This document shows positions 17,658 through 29,748 of a stretch of 64,000 nucleotides of DNA, in pieces (the first letter of the stretch is position 1; every line of letters starts with the position of its first letter). The stretch lies in the NCBI GenBank assembly GCA_900143635.1, contig FREY01000003.1, forward strand, positions 1-64,000, written 5' to 3'. The stretch is from Rhodobacteraceae bacterium Alg231-04 (lineage in GTDB: Bacteria; Pseudomonadota; Alphaproteobacteria; Rhodobacterales; Rhodobacteraceae). The notes beneath the pieces are model-generated. The model was not told the DNA's origin and did no database searches. It saw only the letters and a list, made by a program, of their open reading frames with translations. The translations under genes were made by a program, and so were the position numbers.

Positions 17658-18704
17658 ATGAAACTCAGCGATTTTGACTTCGACCTGCCCGAGCATCTGA
17701 TTGCCACCCGCCCTGCCAGCCCGCGCAGCGCGGCGCGGCTTCTGGTGGCTGACGGAGATGCCATTCACGACCAAAAGGTCACCGACCTGCTGGACTGGCT
17801 GCGCCCCGGCGATCGGCTGGTGCTGAATGACACCAAGGTGATCCCGGCGCGCCTGTCAGGGCTGCGCCACCGCAACAGCGCCCAAGGCCCGGTTGCCGCC
17901 AAGATCGAAGTCACCCTGTTGGATCCGCGCGCCGATGGCACATGGGGCGCACTACTGAAGCCGCTGAAAAAGATCAAACCGGGCGAAGACGTGGTGTTCT
18001 CCGACCAGCTCAGCGCAACGCTGGAGGCAGTCGAGGACGGGCAGGGCCGTCTGCGCTTCAACCTGACGGGTGATGATTTTGATGCCGCCTTGGCCGAGGC
18101 GGGATCGATGCCGCTGCCGCCTTATATCGCCGCCAAACGTCCGGCGGATGAGCAGGATAAGACCGACTATCAAACTGTTTGGGCGAAGAACACTGGGGCT
18201 GTTGCTGCTCCGACCGCCAGCCTGCACTTTGACGCGCCCTTGCTTGATGCGCTCAAGGCCAAAGGCGTCGATTTAACCCATGTCACCCTGCATGTGGGGG
18301 CGGGCACCTTCCTGCCGGTCAAGGTCGAGGACGTGACGACCCACAAAATGCATGCCGAATGGGGGCAGGTCAGCGCCGAGGCCGCGGCTGAGATTGCCGC
18401 CACCAAGGCCGCCGGTGGCCGCGTCATTCCGGTTGGCACCACGGCGCTGCGGCTGATCGAAAGTGCCGCGCGCAGTGGCCAGATCCAGCCATGGGAGGGC
18501 GAGACGGATATCTTCATCTATCCCGGTTTCACCTTCCATGCTGCAGATGCGCTGATGACCAATTTCCACCTGCCCAAATCAACGCTGTTGATGCTGGTCT
18601 CGGCCTTGATGGGGCAGGAACGCGTCAAAGCGGTCTATAATCACGCACTGGCGCAGGAATACCGTTTCTTTTCCTATGGTGATGCGTCGCTTTTGATCCC
18701 GTAA
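17658..18704 (+). CDS. queA: tRNA preQ1(34) S-adenosylmethionine ribosyltransferase-isomerase
   Basis: QueA transfers and isomerises the ribosyl moiety of SAM onto preQ1 in tRNA to form epoxyqueuosine. The 348-residue protein shows family signatures [59 protein letters not shown] and [38 protein letters not shown] two codons upstream (17652) is an alternative start; neither has a strong ribosome site. It sits 49 bp downstream of the AsmA-like gene and may be cotranscribed. Confidence 0.96.
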   Translation: MKLSDFDFDLPEHLIATRPASPRSAARLLVADGDAIHDQKVTDLLDWLRPGDRLVLNDTKVIPARLSGLRHRNSAQGPVAAKIEVTLLDPRADGTWGALLKPLKKIKPGEDVVFSDQLSATLEAVEDGQGRLRFNLTGDDFDAALAEAGSMPLPPYIAAKRPADEQDKTDYQTVWAKNTGAVAAPTASLHFDAPLLDALKAKGVDLTHVTLHVGAGTFLPVKVEDVTTHKMHAEWGQVSAEAAAEIAATKAAGGRVIPVGTTALRLIESAARSGQIQPWEGETDIFIYPGFTFHAADALMTNFHLPKSTLLMLVSALMGQERVKAVYNHALAQEYRFFSYGDASLLIP

Positions 18705-18870
18705 TGGCGTTTCACGGACAGAATCTGCCCTAGATCCCGTAGACAAGGGCCGCTTTGGCGGACCCTGCTGGTATGGATTGGGTTACGCAATTGTAACCCG
18801 GTCCGGTGATACCGGATATTATCTTTCTGCCGCGCTGCGGCAGGCCCGCGTGTGTATAAGGAGCCACGGG

Positions 18871-20151
18871 ATGTTTCAGGTTTTGTCGAGCGCCTGGGCG
18901 CTTTTGCTGGGCGTTGGCCTGTTGATGATCGGCAATGGTCTGCAGGGCACGCTGCTGGGTGTGCGCGGCGAGATCGAGGGTTTTTCCACCTTCGAGATGT
19001 CGCTAGTGATGTCCTCCTATTTCCTGGGCTTTCTGGGCGGTTCACGGATGGCGTCTGAAATGATCCGGCGGGTCGGCCACGTGCGGGTCTTTGCGGCGCT
19101 GGCCTCGCTGATTTCGGCGGTGATGATCCTCTACCCGGCCTTCACCGATCCCTATGCATGGTCGATTGGCCGCATCATCATCGGGTTTTGTTTCTCGGGC
19201 GTGTATGTGACGGCGGAAAGCTGGCTCAACAATGCGGCTGACAATGAAAACCGCGGCAAGGCGCTGTCGCTCTACATGATCGTGCAGATGACCGGCATCA
19301 TTGCCGCGCAGGGCCTGATGATGGTCGGCGATCCGGCCGACTATGTGCCTTTTGTCATCGCCTCGGTGCTGGTTTCCATTTCTTTCGCGCCGATCCTTCT
19401 GTCGATTTCCCCGACCCCGGCCTTTGACAGCACCAAACCGATGACCCTGAAAGAGCTGATGAAAATCTCGCCGCTGGGCTGCGTTGGCATGTTCCTGTTG
19501 GGTGGGGTGTTTTCCGCCCAATTTGGCATGAGCGCGGTCTACGGCGCGGCCACCGGGTTGAGCATCGCGCAGATTTCGCTGTTTGTGGCGACTTTCTACA
19601 TCGGCGCCTTTGTCCTGCAATATCCGATCGGTTGGATTTCGGACCGGTCTGACCGGCGCTTGTTGATCCTGCTGGCCGCGGCTGGCGGCGCTGCGGGCTC
19701 TGTGCTGGGCATGCTGATGGGGAACGTCTACTACATGCTTCTGGTATCTGCGTTTGTGGTCGGCGGGCTGGCCAACCCGCTCTATTCGCTGCTAATCGCC
19801 TATACCAACGACTACCTTGAACATGACGACATGGCGGCGGCCTCGGGCGGGCTGGTCTTCATCAACGGGCTGGGCGCTATTGCCGGGCCGCTGATTACCG
19901 GCTGGATTATGAGCGACGCGGTCTTTGGGCCGCCCGGCTTTTTCATGTTCATGGCAGCGCTGCTGGTGGTTCTGGCCATTTATGCCGGCTACCGGATGAC
20001 CCAGCGCCCGGCGGTTCCGGTCGAAGACACCGGCACCTTTGCCGCAGTCTATCCGACGTCGTCGCCCTTTGCGGTTGAGTTCGCCCAGGAGGTCACAATC
20101 GAGGCCGAAATCGAGGCGGAACTGGAAGAACAGGAGGCCGCCGAAAGCTAA
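18871..20151 (+). CDS. MFS transporter (YcaD-like)
   Basis: A 426-residue major facilitator superfamily protein with about 12 TM segments, a loop of the GGSRMASEMIRRVG type between TM2 and TM3, and GWISDRSDRR before TM8. It best resembles the YcaD-type branch of uncharacterised MFS carriers. The substrate cannot be told from sequence. An acidic cytoplasmic tail (EAEIEAELEEQEAAES) follows the last TM. The ATG at 18871 has an AAGGAG site; the frame upstream lacks TM or family features. Confidence 0.87.
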   Translation: MFQVLSSAWALLLGVGLLMIGNGLQGTLLGVRGEIEGFSTFEMSLVMSSYFLGFLGGSRMASEMIRRVGHVRVFAALASLISAVMILYPAFTDPYAWSIGRIIIGFCFSGVYVTAESWLNNAADNENRGKALSLYMIVQMTGIIAAQGLMMVGDPADYVPFVIASVLVSISFAPILLSISPTPAFDSTKPMTLKELMKISPLGCVGMFLLGGVFSAQFGMSAVYGAATGLSIAQISLFVATFYIGAFVLQYPIGWISDRSDRRLLILLAAAGGAAGSVLGMLMGNVYYMLLVSAFVVGGLANPLYSLLIAYTNDYLEHDDMAAASGGLVFINGLGAIAGPLITGWIMSDAVFGPPGFFMFMAALLVVLAIYAGYRMTQRPAVPVEDTGTFAAVYPTSSPFAVEFAQEVTIEAEIEAELEEQEAAES

Positions 20152-20289
20152 CTATGTTTCCGATCTGCGGCAGGCGTGAGGAAGATTTCAGAAATCCCGC
20201 ACGCCTGTTGCAATTCGTGAATCTGAAACGCTTGTGTTTGAAAGGCAAACGGGCTGTCATCAGATTAGGAAACAGTTGGAGAAAGACTC

Positions 20290-20868
20290 ATGGTTAGCCC
20301 CTATGAGGTGTTGGAGTTTTGGCTCGAGGATGTCGGCCCTAAGGGCTGGTATCTGTCGGATGTGGCGCTGGATGATCGTATCCGCAGCCGTTTCGGCGAC
20401 GCCTGGGAGGCCGCAAGCCGCGGCGAATATGCCAAGTGGCGCACCTGCGCCAGAGGCGCGCTGGCCTATATCATCCTGACGGATCAGTTCCCGCGCAATA
20501 TGTTCCGGGGTTCAGGTCAGGCCTTTGCCACAGATCACCTGGCGCTGGCGGCTGCCAAATCAGCGATCCCGCGCAATTGGGATCTGCGCACCGCAGAACC
20601 GCAGCGACAGTTCTTTTATCTGCCGCTGATGCACTCCGAAAGCCTGAGCGATCAGGAACGCTGTGTGCGTCTGATGATGACCCGGATGCCGGAGTCCGGC
20701 GAAGGCAATCTGCTGCATGCGCGCGCCCACCGGAATGTGATCCGCCAATTTGGCCGCTTCCCCTATCGCAACGACGCGCTGGCCCGCCCCACAACCGAGG
20801 TCGAGGACAGCTATGTCGCGGCAGGTGGCTACGGCGAAACCGTGCGCCTGTTGCAGGCCGCAGGGTAA
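20290..20868 (+). CDS. DUF924 family protein
   Basis: A 192-residue protein that fits the DUF924 family over its whole length: EVLEFWLEDVGPKGWY at the N-terminus, ALAYIILTDQFPRNMFRGSGQAFATD, and FFYLPLMHSESLSDQERCV. The family is predicted to be alpha-helical with a TPR-like fold, and its function is unknown. A GGAGAAAG ribosome site precedes the ATG. It is not closely spaced with neighbours and has its own 138-bp upstream gap. Confidence 0.9.
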   Translation: MVSPYEVLEFWLEDVGPKGWYLSDVALDDRIRSRFGDAWEAASRGEYAKWRTCARGALAYIILTDQFPRNMFRGSGQAFATDHLALAAAKSAIPRNWDLRTAEPQRQFFYLPLMHSESLSDQERCVRLMMTRMPESGEGNLLHARAHRNVIRQFGRFPYRNDALARPTTEVEDSYVAAGGYGETVRLLQAAG

Positions 20869-21035
20869 GTAAATACGCTCTGGCCGTCAGTTCAAGCTGG
20901 CGGCCGGTCGCGCAGAGGTTTGAGGCCTCCCAGCAGTGGCTCTGCGGACCTTGCAGATCTTTGCTGCGGTTATGGCAACGCCCGCTTTCGGCGGCTGGAT
21001 CTGGGCGGTCCATGCAAAAATGCGATGCTGGCACG

Positions 21036-21068
21036 AAAAACCCCCGGTGCCATCGGACAACGGGGGTT
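21036..21068 (-). terminator. Intrinsic terminator of rpsU
   Basis: AACCCCCG (21039-21046) pairs with CGGGGGTT (21061-21068). On the minus strand the stem is followed by a T tract. It begins 31 bp after the rpsU stop. Confidence 0.85.
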
Positions 21069-21099
21069 CTGTTTATCCAACATCAAGAGCTGAATTAGT

Positions 21100-21300
21100 T
21101 CATCCTTCACGTTCCAGCTTCTTACGTGCCAGCTTGCGGGCGCGACGGATCGCTTCTGCCTTCTGACGCGCGTTTTTCTCGGAAGGCTTCTCGAAATGTT
21201 GCTTGAGCTTCATTTCACGGAATACGCCCTCCTTTTGGAGCTTTTTCTTTAGAACTCGGAGGGCCTGATCGACATTGTTGTCGCGAACACTAACTTGCAT
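21100..21300 (-). CDS. rpsU: 30S ribosomal protein S21
   Basis: A 66-residue very basic protein with the S21 pattern [25 protein letters not shown], followed by a Lys/Arg-rich helical tail ending [15 protein letters not shown]21 is needed for mRNA binding during initiation on the small subunit. It is monocistronic with its own terminator. It borders a lower-GC segment containing rsmJ, so this junction may be an insertion point. Confidence 0.97.
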   Translation of the reverse strand: MQVSVRDNNVDQALRVLKKKLQKEGVFREMKLKQHFEKPSEKNARQKAEAIRRARKLARKKLEREG

Positions 21301-21439
21301 GTGGTTTACATCAACTTTCTTGTATGGGCTTGCGGTGATCTGAATCTACTGGGCAGGTAGCAATCCTAGACTGTCTTGTACAGCAAGGTCGGCCATGCGG
21401 ATGGAAATTACCATTTTCTGCAATCGCGCCGAGGCCCGC

Positions 21440-22162
21440 TTAACTTATCATAAAAACATCATATCGCGTCGTTTTACCGATAATTTGGTGACTGCATTTC
21501 TTAACGCCCTCAATAGGAGCAGCCTTAGCGGGCCACTTTAGAACAACTCGTTTACGCGCGTGTTTGATTGCCAATCGCACGAGATCAGCAGCGTCATCGT
21601 CGGAACCGACGATCTCGCGGACTTGACGTAGGTCCTGCTTCACCAGTGCCGATTTTTTCCGTTCAGGATGCATTGGGTCAATCAGAATTGCTTCGCCGGC
21701 CAATTCGGGGATTATATCCCGAGCGTCTCCCTTCAGCAGGGTCATGCGGCCAATGATTTCGCGCATCTGACCACCCTCTTTTGCTGCGCGATTCATGCCT
21801 TGAACTAACAATTCGTGCATTTTCTCTGAGCGTTCGATTAAGGTGACTTGCGCACCCAAAGACGCTAAAAGAAATGAGTCTCGGCCCAAGCCGGCAGTCG
21901 CATCGACGATCATGGGAGTTTTACCCGCCCGCAGTCCCATGGCCTTGGCTATATCTTGACCACGACCACCACCGAACCGAAGACGGTGGGCGACTGCACC
22001 TTCGGCAAAATCAATGCGAAGCTCTCCTGCAACCTGTTTCAAATTGTATTCATTTTCTATCCCCGGAGCATCAAGGCTCGTGCATTTCGATCTGTAGCGA
22101 ATTTCTGTATGTCCGACAGCCCCAAAAAAGCGGCGATAGGTGCAGTGCGCAGCATTTGACAT
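21440..22162 (-). CDS. rsmJ: 16S rRNA (guanine1516-N2)-methyltransferase-like protein
   Basis: RsmJ methylates G1516 of 16S rRNA with SAM. Diagnostic motifs are RFGGGRGQDIAKAMGL, the SAM-binding VDATAGLGRDSFLLASLGAQVTLIERS, LIDPMHPERKKSALVKQDLR and KHARKRVVLKWPAKA. The N-terminal 40 residues do not resemble known RsmJ, so the true start is uncertain. The ATG at 22162 gives 240 residues, and a GTG at 22201 is also in frame. A/T content is visibly higher than in flanking genes, and RsmJ is mainly gammaproteobacterial, so horizontal acquisition is likely. Confidence 0.82.
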   Translation of the reverse strand: MSNAAHCTYRRFFGAVGHTEIRYRSKCTSLDAPGIENEYNLKQVAGELRIDFAEGAVAHRLRFGGGRGQDIAKAMGLRAGKTPMIVDATAGLGRDSFLLASLGAQVTLIERSEKMHELLVQGMNRAAKEGGQMREIIGRMTLLKGDARDIIPELAGEAILIDPMHPERKKSALVKQDLRQVREIVGSDDDAADLVRLAIKHARKRVVLKWPAKAAPIEGVKKCSHQIIGKTTRYDVFMIS

Positions 22163-22341
22163 AATGGGCTCGAAGCTGACCCTCGCCTCTGTTTGCCCCA
22201 CAAAGACCCGTCAAACGCCAGCTGTTCGGACAAAGTGAGCTTTCGATGCAACTTCTGCAATGGCTGCTTCCGGTTATGCTACTCTCCCATAGAACAGCGA
22301 TCCCATCACCACCGCCGAAACTCTTGGAGGAGAGCTACAAT

Positions 22342-22758
22342 ATGATTGCTTACGTCACCGTGGGGGCTGACGACATCGCAAAGGCAGAACGCTTTTATTC
22401 CGCGTTCCTCCCAGCGCTTGGGTACGGGCTTGAAGAGTATCATGGAGACTTGAGCTACATGTTGCCCACAGAACCAGGTCAGTCCTCCGTTCAGCCAGAT
22501 TTCTACGTCAAATCCCCCTTCAATGGGCAACCTGCATCCGCTGGAAATGGCGTTATGGTTGCGTTTCAGGCGCGTTCGCAGAAACAGGTCCGTGACCTTC
22601 ATGGCGCCGCGTTAGCCGCGGGAGGCTCCGACGAGGGGCAGCCTGGTTTTCGGGATTCCTATGGTCCCCACTTCTATGTCGGCTATCTTCGTGATCCGCA
22701 CGGCAATAAGGTCGCGCTGTTTTCCAGCGACCCGAATGAACCTGGGCGCGATGAATAA
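22342..22758 (+). CDS. VOC (glyoxalase/dioxygenase) superfamily protein
   Basis: A 138-residue single-subunit VOC protein with paired beta-alpha-beta-beta-beta modules: MIAYVTVGADDIAKAERFYSAFL at the start and YFVGYLRDPHGNKVALF-type ending (YVGYLRDPHGNKVALF). The GNK.A segment is the usual metal-side strand. Substrate unknown. The ATG at 22342 has a perfect TTGGAGGAG site; the longer frame upstream is not conserved. It lies in the same moderately A/T-rich segment as rsmJ, divergently oriented. Confidence 0.85.
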   Translation: MIAYVTVGADDIAKAERFYSAFLPALGYGLEEYHGDLSYMLPTEPGQSSVQPDFYVKSPFNGQPASAGNGVMVAFQARSQKQVRDLHGAALAAGGSDEGQPGFRDSYGPHFYVGYLRDPHGNKVALFSSDPNEPGRDE

Positions 22759-22853
22759 CGGAGGGGGCGACATTTGTGCCAAACACAGCATTCGGCACGA
22801 TGGGCTCACAGCGGAAACTGCATGCTTGGCCGGACAATTAGACTGAAGTCCGA

Positions 22854-23243
22854 CTAAGACGCTTCACAAGTGGTCAGGCGAATGATCTGGCCTGACAGTT
22901 CTGCCGCCGCGGATTCTGCCGCCTGTTGAACAATTGTCGCCGGCAGGGCGCGCAGGCGGGTCAGCTCTTCGCTGATGTAATCCAGTCGTGCTTCTATGCC
23001 GTCCAGCTGCGGTGCCGCAGGCAGGGTTCCGTTTTGCAGATCGCTGCGCAGCCCCACCAATTCGCCGCGCAGGGCTTCGACGCGGGTTTTCAACGGGGCC
23101 ACCTCGGCGACGGCCTCTGTGACCTGATCGGTCACCTGATTGACCCGGCCCATCAGCTGCCAGCCGAAAAACAGACAAAGCAGCAGCAACAGCAGGGTGG
23201 CGTTCACCATCGCTTTCAGCAGATCCATGATCAGTTTCTTCAT
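22854..23243 (-). CDS. Hypothetical bitopic membrane protein with coiled coil
   Basis: A 129-residue protein not matching a family I recognise. It has a short basic N-terminus, one TM segment (about 12-30, LLLLLLCLFFGW), then a predicted coiled coil (about 33-70 and 82-115) and a C-terminal Cys near the end. The ATG at 23243 has an upstream GGAG-type site. It diverges from lpdA, so its promoter region lies beside the lpdA operator, but no functional link can be shown. Confidence 0.7.
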   Translation of the reverse strand: MKKLIMDLLKAMVNATLLLLLLCLFFGWQLMGRVNQVTDQVTEAVAEVAPLKTRVEALRGELVGLRSDLQNGTLPAAPQLDGIEARLDYISEELTRLRALPATIVQQAAESAAAELSGQIIRLTTCEAS

Positions 23244-23431
23244 GCGCTTTCTCCGTCACCTGACACGGCCCAAAGGCCGCTGTCTGATTTTATTCGCAAT
23301 ATCGATGCCAGCGCCTATGCTGTCTTGCAAGTAGATTAGAGGCGAAAAACTAAGGATAAATGTCCGCCAGCCTCCCACTGGCTGCATGGCTGATATGCCA
23401 CGCAGATCCGTGATTGCGCGGAATCGGAAAT

Positions 23432-23449
23432 TAGTTTAACGGTAAACTA
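23432..23449. promoter_or_regulatory. Palindromic operator candidate before lpdA
   Basis: TAGTTTAACGGTAAACTA is an inverted repeat with the same 7-bp arms (TAGTTTA/TAAACTA) and 4-bp spacing as the pdhA element, 31 bp before the lpdA ATG. Both elements precede genes of one enzyme complex 18 kb apart, suggesting a shared regulator. Confidence 0.7.
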
Positions 23450-23480
23450 GTTTTGAAAACCAGTGCGCCGAGGAGACGTC

Positions 23481-24875
23481 ATGGCTGCTAAATCCTTTGA
23501 TCTGATCGTAATCGGGGCCGGCCCCGGCGGATATGTCGCTGCCATTCGTGGTGCCCAGCTGGGCCTGAAGGTCGCCATCGTTGAACGCGAGCATCTGGGC
23601 GGCATCTGCCTGAACTGGGGCTGTATCCCCACCAAGGCGCTGCTGCGCTCGTCCGAAGTGTTCCACCTGATGCACCGCGCCAAGGAATTTGGTCTGAAGG
23701 CGGACAACATCGGCTATGACCTGAACGCGGTGGTGAAACGGTCGCGCGGGGTGGCCAAACAGCTGTCTTCCGGCATCGGCCATCTGATGAAGAAGAACAA
23801 GATCACCGTCTTTATGGGCGAGGCGACGATCCCGGCCAAGGGCAAGGTCAGCGTCAAAACTGACAAGGGCAGCGAAGAGCTGACGGCCAAGAATATCATT
23901 CTGGCTACCGGCGCACGGGCCCGCACCCTGCCGGGTCTTGAAGCCGACGGTGATCTGGTCTGGACCTATAAACACGCGCTGGACCCGGTGCGCATGCCGA
24001 AGAAACTGTTGGTCATCGGATCCGGTGCGATCGGCATTGAATTCGCCAGCTTCTACAACACGCTGGGTGCGGATACGACCGTGGTCGAAGTGATGGACCG
24101 GGTGCTGCCGGTGGAAGACGCGGAAATCTCGGCCTTTGCCAAGAAATCCTTCGTGAAGCAGGGCATGAAGATCATGGAAAAAGCCATGGTCAAGCAGCTC
24201 GACCGCGGTAAAGGCAAAGTCACTGCCCATATTGAGACCGGCGGTAAGGTCATCAAGGAAGAGTTCGACACCGTGATCTCGGCCGTGGGCATTGTCGGCA
24301 ATGTCGAAGGTCTGGGTCTGGAAGCGCTGGGTGTGAAGATCGACCGCACCCATGTTGTCACCGATGAATACTGCCGCACCGGCGTCGACGGGCTCTATGC
24401 CATCGGCGATATCGCTGGTGCCCCGTGGCTGGCCCACAAAGCTAGCCACGAAGGTGTCATGGTTGCCGATCTGATTGGCGGCAAACATGCCCACCCGGTC
24501 AAACCGGAAAGCATCGCGGGCTGCACCTACTGCCACCCGCAGGTGGCCTCGGTCGGCTACTCCGAAGCCAAGGCCAAGGAACTGGGCTATGACGTCAAGG
24601 TCGGCCGCTTCCCCTTCATCGGCAACGGCAAGGCAATCGCTTTGGGTGAGGCAGAAGGCATGGTGAAAACCGTCTTTGACGCCAAAACAGGCGAGCTGCT
24701 GGGGGCCCATATGGTGGGCGCCGAAGTGACCGAGATGATCCAAGGCTACGTCGTTGGCCGCCAGCTGGAAACCACCGAAGAAGACTTGATGAACACCGTC
24801 TTCCCGCACCCGACCCTGTCGGAAATGATGCATGAAAGCGTGCTCGACGCCTTCGACCGCGTCATTCACATGTAA
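23481..24875 (+). CDS. lpdA: Dihydrolipoyl dehydrogenase (E3)
   Basis: The 464-residue flavoprotein reoxidises dihydrolipoamide with NAD+. It shows the FAD-binding GAGPGGYVAAIRGAQLG (about 12-28), the redox disulfide in GGICLNWGCIPTKALL, the NAD-binding VIGSGAIGIEFASFY, the GDI FAD motif and the active-site His-Glu near the C-terminus (FPHPTLSEMMHESV). The ATG at 23481 follows a GAGGAG site. The promoter-proximal palindrome matches that of pdhA, so this is probably the E3 of the pyruvate complex, though E3 is often shared with other 2-oxo acid dehydrogenases. Confidence 0.96.
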   Translation: MAAKSFDLIVIGAGPGGYVAAIRGAQLGLKVAIVEREHLGGICLNWGCIPTKALLRSSEVFHLMHRAKEFGLKADNIGYDLNAVVKRSRGVAKQLSSGIGHLMKKNKITVFMGEATIPAKGKVSVKTDKGSEELTAKNIILATGARARTLPGLEADGDLVWTYKHALDPVRMPKKLLVIGSGAIGIEFASFYNTLGADTTVVEVMDRVLPVEDAEISAFAKKSFVKQGMKIMEKAMVKQLDRGKGKVTAHIETGGKVIKEEFDTVISAVGIVGNVEGLGLEALGVKIDRTHVVTDEYCRTGVDGLYAIGDIAGAPWLAHKASHEGVMVADLIGGKHAHPVKPESIAGCTYCHPQVASVGYSEAKAKELGYDVKVGRFPFIGNGKAIALGEAEGMVKTVFDAKTGELLGAHMVGAEVTEMIQGYVVGRQLETTEEDLMNTVFPHPTLSEMMHESVLDAFDRVIHM

Positions 24876-24890
24876 GGGCACATGTAAGGG
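24867..24890. repeat. 12-bp tandem duplication across the lpdA stop codon
   Basis: CACATGTAAGGG occurs twice without a gap, so the last codons and stop of lpdA (CAC ATG TAA) are repeated in frame after the stop. It looks like a small replication-slippage duplication and leaves the protein unchanged. Confidence 0.85.
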
Positions 24891-24948
24891 ACCGGTCACA
24901 AAGCGGCTTGCAGCCCCGCGTGACCCCGGCAATAGTTGGCAAGATATG

Positions 24949-24975
24949 AAAGGCAGGCGCAGAGCGCCTGCTTTT
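24949..24975 (+). terminator. Terminator of lpdA
   Basis: GCAGGCGC pairs with GCGCCTGC around a 3-nt AGA loop, with an A-rich 5' base and TTTT at the end. It lies just before the GTG start of the downstream MFS gene. Confidence 0.8.
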
Positions 24976-24995
24976 CCCGTTTTGGAGTGCGCGGT

Positions 24996-26162
24996 GTGAC
25001 TGGTGATATCAAAACCCGCTGGGGGCTGATCTTTGTGATCTGGGCCGCCGGCCTCGGCGCTGCTGCGCAATACGGCAAGATCTCTGTGGTTTTTGACCGG
25101 ATGGAGGCGCTGTATCCCGATGCCGGGCAGGCGATCAGCATGGCGGTATCGCTGGTTGGGTTGCTGGGCATATTGCTGGGTGTGGTCTGCGGCGCCTTTG
25201 TGGCCGGGTTTGGCTTTCGCCGCACGCTGGTCTGGTCGCTCTGGACCGGGGCTGCGATGTCGGCGCTGCAATTGTTGCATCTGCCCTTTGGCATGTTTCT
25301 GGCCACCCGCGTGGTCGAGGGCATTTCGCATCTTGGCATCACCGTGGCCGCACCAACGCTGATCGCGCAGATTGCCTCTGACCGCGACCGGGGCATGGCG
25401 ATGACATTGTGGGGCACCTTCTTTGGCGTGGCCTTTGCGGTGCTGACCTGGCTGGGCCTGCCGCTGGTGGCACAATTCGGAGTGCTGTCCCTGTTTGGCG
25501 CCCATGCGGTTGTCATGGCCCTGCTGGCACTGGGTCTGGGGCTGGCCATGCGGAATATTCCGGCGCCGCCACGGCAGAAAATGCCGGGGCTGGCCGGTCT
25601 GCCGGCCCTGCATTGGCAGATCTACCGCTCACCGCGCAAAATGGCCCCGGCGGCAGGCTGGCTGTTCTACACCTGCAGCTTTGTGTCCATTCTGACCGTG
25701 CTGCCCCCCTATATCGACGAGGGTGCACGGTCCTTTGTCATGGGAACCATGCCGCTGGCCAGTATCGTCACATCGCTGACATTGGGCGTGTACCTGTTGC
25801 GCTCCTACACGGCGGTGCAGGTGGTCCAGCTTGGGTTCCTGCTTTGTGCGGGATGTGTGGTCTGGCTATGGGTCGCGCCGGGGCTGCCGGTGGCCTGCAT
25901 CAGCCTCGCGGCGGCGATGGGGCTGGTGCAGGGGGCCAGCTTTGCCTCTGTTCCGCAGTTGAATGACACCGCATCCGCCCGCGCCGAATCCAATGGCGCG
26001 ATGGCGCAGGCCGGCAATCTGGGCAATACGCTTGGCACGCCGCTGATGGTGGCGGTTCTGGCGGCTGGCGGCTTTGGCGGCATGGCCTTCACCCTGATCC
26101 TGCTGTTCCTCGGCGGATTTGCGGTGCATATGTTTCTCGCGTGGTATCGGCGGTTACGCTGA
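24996..26162 (+). CDS. MFS transporter
   Basis: A 388-residue major facilitator superfamily protein with about 12 TM segments; FAVLTWLGLPLVAQFG and the repeated Gly-rich helices fit the fold. Substrate unknown. I place the start at GTG 24996, which has a TTTGGAG site 9 bp upstream and begins VTGDIKTRWG. The longer frame starts inside the lpdA terminator and would add a non-TM stretch. The stop codon lies 1 bp before the uvrA SOS box. Confidence 0.82.
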   Translation: MTGDIKTRWGLIFVIWAAGLGAAAQYGKISVVFDRMEALYPDAGQAISMAVSLVGLLGILLGVVCGAFVAGFGFRRTLVWSLWTGAAMSALQLLHLPFGMFLATRVVEGISHLGITVAAPTLIAQIASDRDRGMAMTLWGTFFGVAFAVLTWLGLPLVAQFGVLSLFGAHAVVMALLALGLGLAMRNIPAPPRQKMPGLAGLPALHWQIYRSPRKMAPAAGWLFYTCSFVSILTVLPPYIDEGARSFVMGTMPLASIVTSLTLGVYLLRSYTAVQVVQLGFLLCAGCVVWLWVAPGLPVACISLAAAMGLVQGASFASVPQLNDTASARAESNGAMAQAGNLGNTLGTPLMVAVLAAGGFGGMAFTLILLFLGGFAVHMFLAWYRRLR

Positions 26163-26163
26163 T

Positions 26164-26178
26164 GTTCACATAAAGTTC
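26164..26178. promoter_or_regulatory. LexA (SOS) box before uvrA
   Basis: GTTCACATAAAGTTC is a perfect match to the alphaproteobacterial LexA consensus GTTC-N7-GTTC, a direct repeat rather than the enterobacterial palindrome. It is 65 bp upstream of the uvrA start. Confidence 0.85.
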
Positions 26179-26189
26179 TCATTTTCCAG

Positions 26190-26218
26190 TTGGAGACTCA
26201 CCCGTCCTTCACTATGTG
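26190..26218 (+). promoter_or_regulatory. Probable sigma-70 promoter of uvrA
   Basis: TTGGAG (26190-26195) and TATGTG (26213-26218) are separated by 17 bp and lie between the LexA box and the uvrA ATG. Confidence 0.45.
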
Positions 26219-26243
26219 TTAACGGGACGTTCCAGGGGGCAGT

Positions 26244-29102
<2,859 letters not shown>

Positions 29103-29191
29103 TCAGGGAAGGGCGGAGGGGCCTTGCCCCTCTGCGCTAACGCGCATTCACCCCAGAGTGTTCTTGGAAAGATGAAAGGCTCCCCGCATTG

Positions 29192-29626
29192 TTACGCGGG
29201 TATTCTTTCCGCGCGGCCTGCGAGGACCAGTGGGGTCAGGAATAGGGCAAGGAAGCCGGTGTTCATTATCAGGTTGAACCAGGCACCTGCCGCAAGGGAG
29301 CCCGCGCTGTCGGGGAGGTACCACGCGGCGAGGCTGAGGATGATAATGCGACCCGCTAGGGCGGGATCACGCGGGTAGAGGTGATGCGCGACAAGCCAGA
29401 TTGCTGTCCCCATTCCTGACAGCAACCCACCGCTGATGGCACTGAGCAGTGCCAGACTGTCGCCGCTGACCGATTGTGCCCCGTCTATCGGAAAATGGGC
29501 AATGTCCAGAAAGAGGGACAGGCCGGGTGCCAGAAAGGTGAAGGGGGCAGCTGCCATGGCCAGCCCGATCAGGATGCAGAAGGATGCGGCCATTTTCAGA
29601 GCGCTTTGTGTGGAGGTGCGGGTCAT
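29192..29626 (-). CDS. Four-TM membrane protein of unknown function
   Basis: A 144-residue hydrophobic protein with about four TM segments (about 10-30, 50-75, 90-110, 115-135). It is not a family I can name with confidence, but it resembles small DUF4345-like or DoxX-like membrane proteins. The ATG at 29626 follows an AAGGAG site; the longer frame is unsupported. It is divergent from an XRE regulator that probably controls it through the 122-bp shared upstream region, which contains a short TACCT-TGG-AGGTA palindrome (29685-29697). The uvrA side (29103-29191) holds only a 7-bp GAGGGGC/GCCCCTC hairpin without a T tract. Confidence 0.75.
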   Translation of the reverse strand: MTRTSTQSALKMAASFCILIGLAMAAAPFTFLAPGLSLFLDIAHFPIDGAQSVSGDSLALLSAISGGLLSGMGTAIWLVAHHLYPRDPALAGRIIILSLAAWYLPDSAGSLAAGAWFNLIMNTGFLALFLTPLVLAGRAERIPA

Positions 29627-29748
29627 TTTGGATCTCCTTGATAGGTTTGCAGCAAGCAGACCCCTTGCGGTGAGGCAAAACAATTACCTTGGAGGTAGGT
29701 GTATTTCCCAGCCCTCCGGGTAAGCTGCGGTGAATAGAGGGGTATCGC

